The position numbers and the translations under genes were made by a program. Below, piece after piece: positions 59,608 through 64,000 of a stretch of DNA of 64,000 bases (position 1 is the stretch's first letter; every line of letters starts with the position of its first letter). The notes beneath the pieces are model-generated. The model was not told where the DNA came from. It was given only the letters and a program-made list of their open reading frames with translations, and ran no database searches. This stretch comes from Halomonas sp. A40-4. Lineage in GTDB: Bacteria > Pseudomonadota > Gammaproteobacteria > Pseudomonadales > Halomonadaceae. The stretch lies in contig NZ_CP065230.1 in the NCBI RefSeq assembly GCF_015767635.1, forward strand, positions 3,286,001 through 3,350,000, in the 5' to 3' direction.

Positions 59608-59928
59608 AACATCTCCTCGACGGGATAGACAGCTTACAACTTTGGTTGCATCACCGAGACCCTTTCAACGTTTTTCACACTTAGACCCTGTTGCCCGAAC
59701 AATCCAACAACAAACTAACCACATGATTTATATATAAATAAAAAACATCTTCACCCTGCTTGCCAGCCATCAACCTAGCACAGCACGGATGTTGCATTGC
59801 AACGGCCAGAATGTGCTAATTTAAGCATGCAGGGTAATTCATTCCTTTACGTAAACGTAATGCATGCCAACTGCACTAACTGCATCCAAATCCCCTAATA
59901 AATCTAACGGCGACCAACAGGATCCAAC
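59608..59928. other. Intergenic region between tmcA and the TRAP operon
   Basis: A 321-base AT-rich gap with no credible gene. It should hold divergent promoters; the TATATATAA run near 59727-59740 is a candidate -10 region for either side. Two inverted repeats are visible: GTTGCA-T-TGCAAC (59791-59803) and TTACG-TAAA-CGTAA (59847-59860). They are possible operators for the TRAP genes. Confidence 0.5.
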
Positions 59929-61032
59929 ATGAAAAAAACTGCCAAGTTTGCCATCACAAGCCTCGCTGCTGGTGTTGCATTAGCAGCCATCTCTTCGACC
60001 GCTCATGCCCAGCAAGAGTGGACCATGACCACGACATGGCCAGACAACCTGGATCTAATTAAAATTGATCAGCATTGGGTCGAGTTGGTCAACCAGTTGG
60101 CGGGCGACGAGCTGCAGATCAACTTCCGCGCCGGCGGCACGCTGATGCCGGGCACCGAGGTGTTTGACGCCACCGAAACCGGCGCCATCCAGGCCTCGGG
60201 CGACTGGCCAGGCTACTGGGCAGGCCGCAGCCCGGCGTTTTCGCCGCTAGCCACAACCACCAGCCTGTTCAACGGCGTTGACTACCTCAACTGGATTCAG
60301 CAGTGGGGTGGCTGGGACCTCTATCAAGAAGTATATGGCAACTACAACATGGTGTATCTGCCTTACGGGATCACCAATAACGAATCCGGCTTCATGGGCA
60401 ACACGCCCATCGAAAGTATCGCCGATCTTGAAGGCAAGCGCCTGCGCCTGTCAGGCCGCGATCAGGGCCGCGTCCTTGAAGAGCTGGGTGGCTCACAGGT
60501 CACGCTGGCCGGTGGTGAAGTTTACCAGGCGATCGAGCGCGGCGTGATCGATGCGGGTGAATTCTCGACACCAGGCGTCGACTATAACGCTGGCTTCTCT
60601 GAAGTAGCCGATTACTGGTCGACACCTGGCTGGCACCAATCGGCCAGTGTCTTCGGTGTAATGATCAACAAAGATGCGTGGGATGAGCTTTCCGAGGAAA
60701 CCCAGGAGACGCTGAAAATTGCTGCCGACGCGACAATGGCGTGGTCACTGGCATGGTCAGAGCGCCAATCCACCGAGGCAACAGTGAAATTCCAGGAAGA
60801 TGGCGTCGAAATCAGCACCCTTTCGGCCGAAGACCTTGCCACCATCCAAGATGCGACTAACGAAGTGATTCTGCGCGGCGCATGTGAAGACCCGATGCAT
60901 GCAAAAGTTTATCACTCCATGATCAGCTATATGGAGCACTACGCGAACTGGCGTGACATCACCGTGCCGTTCAACATGAGCCGCTCCATCGACAACCTGC
61001 CATCGCTCGAAGAAATCGAAGCCTGCATGTAA
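59929..61032 (+). CDS. TRAP transporter substrate-binding protein (DctP family)
   Basis: The periplasmic receptor of a TRAP uptake system. Signal peptide cleavage after SSTAHA gives a mature protein starting QQEWTMTTTWP. The body has the DctP fold, GKRLRLSGRDQGRVLEELGG (conserved Arg that binds a carboxylate) and STPGWHQSASVFG. The mannitol/chloroaromatic or keto-acid (TakP-like) branch is suggested by the WPDNLDL and GYWAGRSPAF segments, but the substrate is unknown. A terminator separates it from the membrane subunits, as often happens to give excess receptor. Confidence 0.9.
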   Translation: MKKTAKFAITSLAAGVALAAISSTAHAQQEWTMTTTWPDNLDLIKIDQHWVELVNQLAGDELQINFRAGGTLMPGTEVFDATETGAIQASGDWPGYWAGRSPAFSPLATTTSLFNGVDYLNWIQQWGGWDLYQEVYGNYNMVYLPYGITNNESGFMGNTPIESIADLEGKRLRLSGRDQGRVLEELGGSQVTLAGGEVYQAIERGVIDAGEFSTPGVDYNAGFSEVADYWSTPGWHQSASVFGVMINKDAWDELSEETQETLKIAADATMAWSLAWSERQSTEATVKFQEDGVEISTLSAEDLATIQDATNEVILRGACEDPMHAKVYHSMISYMEHYANWRDITVPFNMSRSIDNLPSLEEIEACM

Positions 61033-61046
61033 TTGATTGTCGATAG

Positions 61047-61077
61047 CCGCCCCGATACCACCGTCGGGGCGGTTTTT
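61047..61077 (+). terminator. Terminator after the TRAP receptor gene
   Basis: CCGCCCCGA / TCGGGGCGG, 9-bp stem, 8-base loop, followed by TTTTT. It may be partial, leaving the receptor transcript more abundant than the permease genes downstream. Confidence 0.85.
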
Positions 61078-61115
61078 ACGTCAAGTGCCTATACTTTAGA
61101 AGCGGGAGATGTCCC

Positions 61116-61619
61116 ATGCATGCGATCGCAAAAGCCATTGACAGGTTCAATGAGCTCTTTGGGCGAATTGTTGCGCCTCTTATCGCGGTTATCACACTGA
61201 TTGTGCTGTATGACATCGCGATGCGTTTTTTCCTTGGACGCCCAAGCGACTGGGCCTTTGACGTGACAAAAATGCTCTTCGGCGCCCATTTTATGCTGAT
61301 GGCCGCCTATGGACTTCGTCACCATGCTCACGTGGAAGTCGACGTATTAAAACGCCTTTTATCCCGAAAAAAACAGGCAGCACTGGAACTCGCCGGCTAC
61401 GCCATCTTTTTTGTACCATTTATCTGGCTGCTGTTAACCCAAGGCTGGGCCTTCTTCGAGCGCTCCATTAGCCGTGGCGAGACCACTTACGGCATGGTGG
61501 CCCTGCCGGTTTATCCTGTAAAAGGCGTGATTGTCCTGGCAGCGGTTTTGATATTGCTGCAGGCCATTGCCATCGTGCTGCGCGCTATTATCCAACTGCG
61601 TGAGGAGAACCACGCATGA
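61116..61619 (+). CDS. TRAP transporter small membrane subunit (DctQ)
   Basis: A 167-residue protein with four membrane helices. Family features are the early ITLIVLYDIAMRFFL and SDWAFDVTKMLFGAHFMLMAAYGLR with HVEVDVL. GGGAGAT precedes the ATG. The stop overlaps the large-subunit gene by four bases. Confidence 0.93.
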   Translation: MHAIAKAIDRFNELFGRIVAPLIAVITLIVLYDIAMRFFLGRPSDWAFDVTKMLFGAHFMLMAAYGLRHHAHVEVDVLKRLLSRKKQAALELAGYAIFFVPFIWLLLTQGWAFFERSISRGETTYGMVALPVYPVKGVIVLAAVLILLQAIAIVLRAIIQLREENHA

Positions 61620-62941
61620 GTGCAGAATTACTGACTCTGGTGATGTTTGGCGGCCTGTTAGTCGGCCTGTTCATGGGGCATCCGTTAGCGTTTGTGCTGG
61701 GGGGCGTGGCCGTCATTGGTGCCTTTTTGGGCCCGGGCGCCAACACCCTTGGCATTATTATCAATAACGTCTATGGCAACGCCATGGATAACTACGTCCT
61801 CGTCGCCATTCCGCTGTTTATCCTGATGGCGCGGTTTTTGAACGACTCAGGCGTGACCGAGAAAATGTTCGATGTCATGCGTTTATTACTCGCCAACCTG
61901 CGCGGCGGGTTAGCCCTGACGGTGGTCGTGGTCTCGGTGTTGCTCGCTGCCACAACAGGTATTGTCGGTGCTTCCATTGCCGTGATGGGTATGATTGCCC
62001 TGGTACCGATGCTCAAGTATGGCTACAACAAAGAACTGAGTGCCGGTGTCATCATGGCCAGCGGCTGCCTGGGGATATTGATTCCGCCCAGCATCATGTT
62101 GATCCTGATGGCGAGCTATTCCCCCGTATCGGTGGGTGCGCTATTTGCCGGAGCGCTGGTACCCGGCCTGCTACTCGGCGTCATGTATGCGCTTTACGTG
62201 CTGATTATCTGCTATGTAAAACCCTCATATGGCCCGAAGGTGCCAGCAGCGGAACGCGCCGAAGTCAGCACTCGGCAGCTTATGGTCATGCTTGCGAAGT
62301 ATGTCGTTCCGCCGATGTCATTGATTTTGGGCGTATTGGGGGCTCTGTTTACCGGTATTGCAACGGCCACCGAAGCGTCCGCCATCGGGGTTTTCATCGC
62401 CTTCATCCTGTTCATGATTTTCGGCGACCGCAAACTCTCCACCTGCTACAGCACGATGATCGAAGCGGGCAAAACCACCACCATGGTAATGCTGGTACTG
62501 GTAGGCGCCACGGCGTTTACCGGCGTGTTTTCGATTGGTGGCGGTATGGAGGTTATCAGCGAGGTCGTCCTGTCCATGCCAGGTGGTACGTTCGGCGCTC
62601 TGCTGCTGATGCTCTTTCTGGTATTCATCTTGGGAATGTTCCTGGACTGGACAGGAATCGTGCTACTCAGCTTCCCCATCATGCTACCGATTGTCGAGAC
62701 GATGGGCATCGATGTGCTGTGGTTTGTGGTAATGGTCGCCGTTGTGCTCCAGACCTCCTTCCTTACCCCCCCATTCGGCTATGCCCTGTTTTATCTCAAA
62801 GGGGTGGCACCGCCTGGGGTAGAGATTGTTGACCTCTACAAAGCGGTTATTCCGTTTGTGGCGCTCATTCTCTTCGCGTGCGCACTGATGGCTTTCTTCC
62901 CCGTCCTGATTACCGGCTTACCCAGCTTATTGGTCGGTTGA
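61616..62941 (+). CDS. TRAP transporter large permease subunit (DctM)
   Basis: The 441-residue, about 12-span transport subunit that uses a sodium gradient to import the substrate held by the receptor. GHPLAFVLGG, ASGCLGILIPPSIMLI and the late LTPPFGYALFYLKGVAP are typical of DctM. It overlaps the small subunit by ATGA. A terminator follows. Confidence 0.95.
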   Translation: MSAELLTLVMFGGLLVGLFMGHPLAFVLGGVAVIGAFLGPGANTLGIIINNVYGNAMDNYVLVAIPLFILMARFLNDSGVTEKMFDVMRLLLANLRGGLALTVVVVSVLLAATTGIVGASIAVMGMIALVPMLKYGYNKELSAGVIMASGCLGILIPPSIMLILMASYSPVSVGALFAGALVPGLLLGVMYALYVLIICYVKPSYGPKVPAAERAEVSTRQLMVMLAKYVVPPMSLILGVLGALFTGIATATEASAIGVFIAFILFMIFGDRKLSTCYSTMIEAGKTTTMVMLVLVGATAFTGVFSIGGGMEVISEVVLSMPGGTFGALLLMLFLVFILGMFLDWTGIVLLSFPIMLPIVETMGIDVLWFVVMVAVVLQTSFLTPPFGYALFYLKGVAPPGVEIVDLYKAVIPFVALILFACALMAFFPVLITGLPSLLVG

Positions 62942-62965
62942 TCTTCATCATCCTTCAAGTCGTTC

Positions 62966-62992
62966 AGCCCGGCATAAAGCCGGGCTTTTTTT
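62966..62992 (+). terminator. Terminator of the TRAP operon
   Basis: AGCCCGGC / GCCGGGCT stem with an ATAAA loop and a run of seven T residues: a strong intrinsic terminator. Confidence 0.92.
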
Positions 62993-63110
62993 GAACAGCA
63001 CGTCACAAGAAGCCAAGTGGCTGCAGCTGTCGACGGCCGATGGTACTATTCCTCGCCGTGCGCACCCTATGTCGCTGCGATATCCGTTTGCTTTTGCAAG
63101 GAGTCTTCTC

Positions 63111-64000
63111 GTGTCCCGCTCCACTTCTGGTGAGTCAGCCGCACAGCGGCCCAGTCCTCAGCGAAAACTGAACCTCTGGTCGGCAGTACTCATCGGCGTC
63201 GCGTTAGTGGTGGCGCTGCCTGTCATCGTGGTATTTGCACATATTGCACTGCCGACCGATGGCGTATGGCAACACCTCGCCAGTACCGTGCTACCGCGCT
63301 ACCTGAACAATACCTTCTGGCTTGTCGTCTGGGTGGGAGTCGGCACCCTGATCATCGGCACGGGAAGCGCCTGGCTGGTCGTCATGTGCCGCTTTCCGGG
63401 CAAGCGGTTATTCGAGTGGGCATTACTTCTTCCCCTGGCTGTGCCTACCTATGTCATCGCCTACGCCTATACCGACTTCCTACAATTTGCAGGCCCCTTT
63501 CAGAGCGCCCTGCGTGACATGTTCGGCTGGGAACACGGCGACTATTTTTTCCCTGACGTTCGCTCGCTAGGCGGTGCTGCCACCCTTATCACCATGGTGC
63601 TTTATCCCTATGTTTACCTACTGGCCCGGGCTTCCTTTCTAGAGCAGTCGGTCTGCGTTCTCGACGTTGGCCGTACTCTGGGTCGCGGCCCCTGGCGCCT
63701 GTTTTTCAGCATTGCGGTTCCGCTAGCACGCCCGGCGCTGGTAGGCGGCGTATCATTGGTACTGATGGAGACCCTCAATGAGTTTGGCGCGGTCCAGTTT
63801 TTTGGGGTCGATACTTTCACGACGGGCATATATCGAACCTGGTTTGGCATGGGCGAGCCCGTCGCCGCCGCCCAGTTGGCTGCCTGCCTGCTCAGTTTTG
63901 TGATTGTACTGGTGTTACTTGAGCGCTGGTCCCGCGGCAAGCGGCGCTACTTCCACACCACAAACCGGTATCAGCAATTGCCTGAATATGCGCTTCATGG
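63111..64000 (+). CDS. ABC transporter permease, iron(III) FbpB type, cut by window edge
   Basis: The frame opens at GTG 63111 (AAGGAG upstream) and runs to the window end, so the C-terminal half is missing. The visible 296 residues have the permease core with the EAA loop in VLDVGRTLGRGPWRLFFSIAVPLARPAL, matching the FbpB/SfuB branch. Those proteins are near 540 residues with two such halves. Iron(III) is the usual substrate; the partner binding protein and ATPase genes are not visible. It starts after the TRAP terminator. Confidence 0.88.
   Translation, partial: MSRSTSGESAAQRPSPQRKLNLWSAVLIGVALVVALPVIVVFAHIALPTDGVWQHLASTVLPRYLNNTFWLVVWVGVGTLIIGTGSAWLVVMCRFPGKRLFEWALLLPLAVPTYVIAYAYTDFLQFAGPFQSALRDMFGWEHGDYFFPDVRSLGGAATLITMVLYPYVYLLARASFLEQSVCVLDVGRTLGRGPWRLFFSIAVPLARPALVGGVSLVLMETLNEFGAVQFFGVDTFTTGIYRTWFGMGEPVAAAQLAACLLSFVIVLVLLERWSRGKRRYFHTTNRYQQLPEYALH

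Noticed and set aside
63614..63940. Minus-strand open frame at the right end
   Set aside because: It lies opposite the ABC permease, whose frame continues to the window end with the conserved EAA motif.

Overview
The window is a GC-rich, densely packed chromosomal segment of a gammaproteobacterium, most probably a halophile of the Halomonadaceae (Halomonas or a close relative). This placement is inferred from gene content and order, not from a database search. Supporting features are the blocks rpmE/priA-argS-SPOR-hslVU and ubiE-ubiJ-ubiB-hisE-tatABC, a FabY-type ketoacyl synthase, a HemB with the Asp-type metal site known from Pseudomonas aeruginosa, and BCCT and TRAP transporters. I saw no rRNA or tRNA genes, insertion sequences, prophage genes or CRISPR arrays. 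Both window ends cut a gene: mltF on the left and an iron-type ABC permease on the right.

Layout. 1-6.1 kb: mltF, a CHASE-GGDEF cyclase, tadA, tesB and a short malic enzyme. 6.1-18.8 kb: core block with rpmE diverging from priA, then argS, an FtsN-type SPOR protein, hslVU, a DUF971 protein, ubiquinone genes ubiE-ubiJ-ubiB, hisE and tatABC. 18.8-28.8 kb: elbB, hemB, ppk, the divergent metE/metR pair with a MetR-type site, and an RstBA-like two-component system. 28.9-36 kb: accessory region with a 43-codon gene with a strong ribosome binding site, a PLDc_N-like membrane peptide, a UMF1-type MFS transporter, an overlapping operon of two periplasmic binding proteins plus a diguanylate cyclase, and a BCCT transporter followed by a 48-residue membrane peptide. 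36-43 kb: a mostly minus-strand run (trmB-like, SMR, dacB, dgkA, glnE, AEC permease). 43.2-50.3 kb: fabY-coaD-ferredoxin-MATE, an AtoE-type transporter, a hotdog thioesterase and a membrane protein resembling a voltage-sensor domain without a pore. 50.3-54 kb: small envelope lipoproteins (I78-type and entericidin), a HIT protein and a four-gene ZevAB-like metal operon with two lipoproteins. 54-64 kb: glycerate kinase, dps, pepD, tmcA, a TRAP transporter and the start of an iron-type ABC permease.

How the genes work together. Most of the window is housekeeping: wall turnover, replication restart, protein quality control, ubiquinone and haem synthesis, Tat export, nitrogen control and CoA/fatty acid initiation. 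The parts most worth following up are the binding-protein/diguanylate-cyclase operon, which looks like a periplasmic ligand sensor feeding c-di-GMP; the ZevAB operon with its two lipoproteins and Asp-His repeat; the pore-less voltage-sensor-like protein; and the unannotated small genes at 28971-29102 and 33717-33863.
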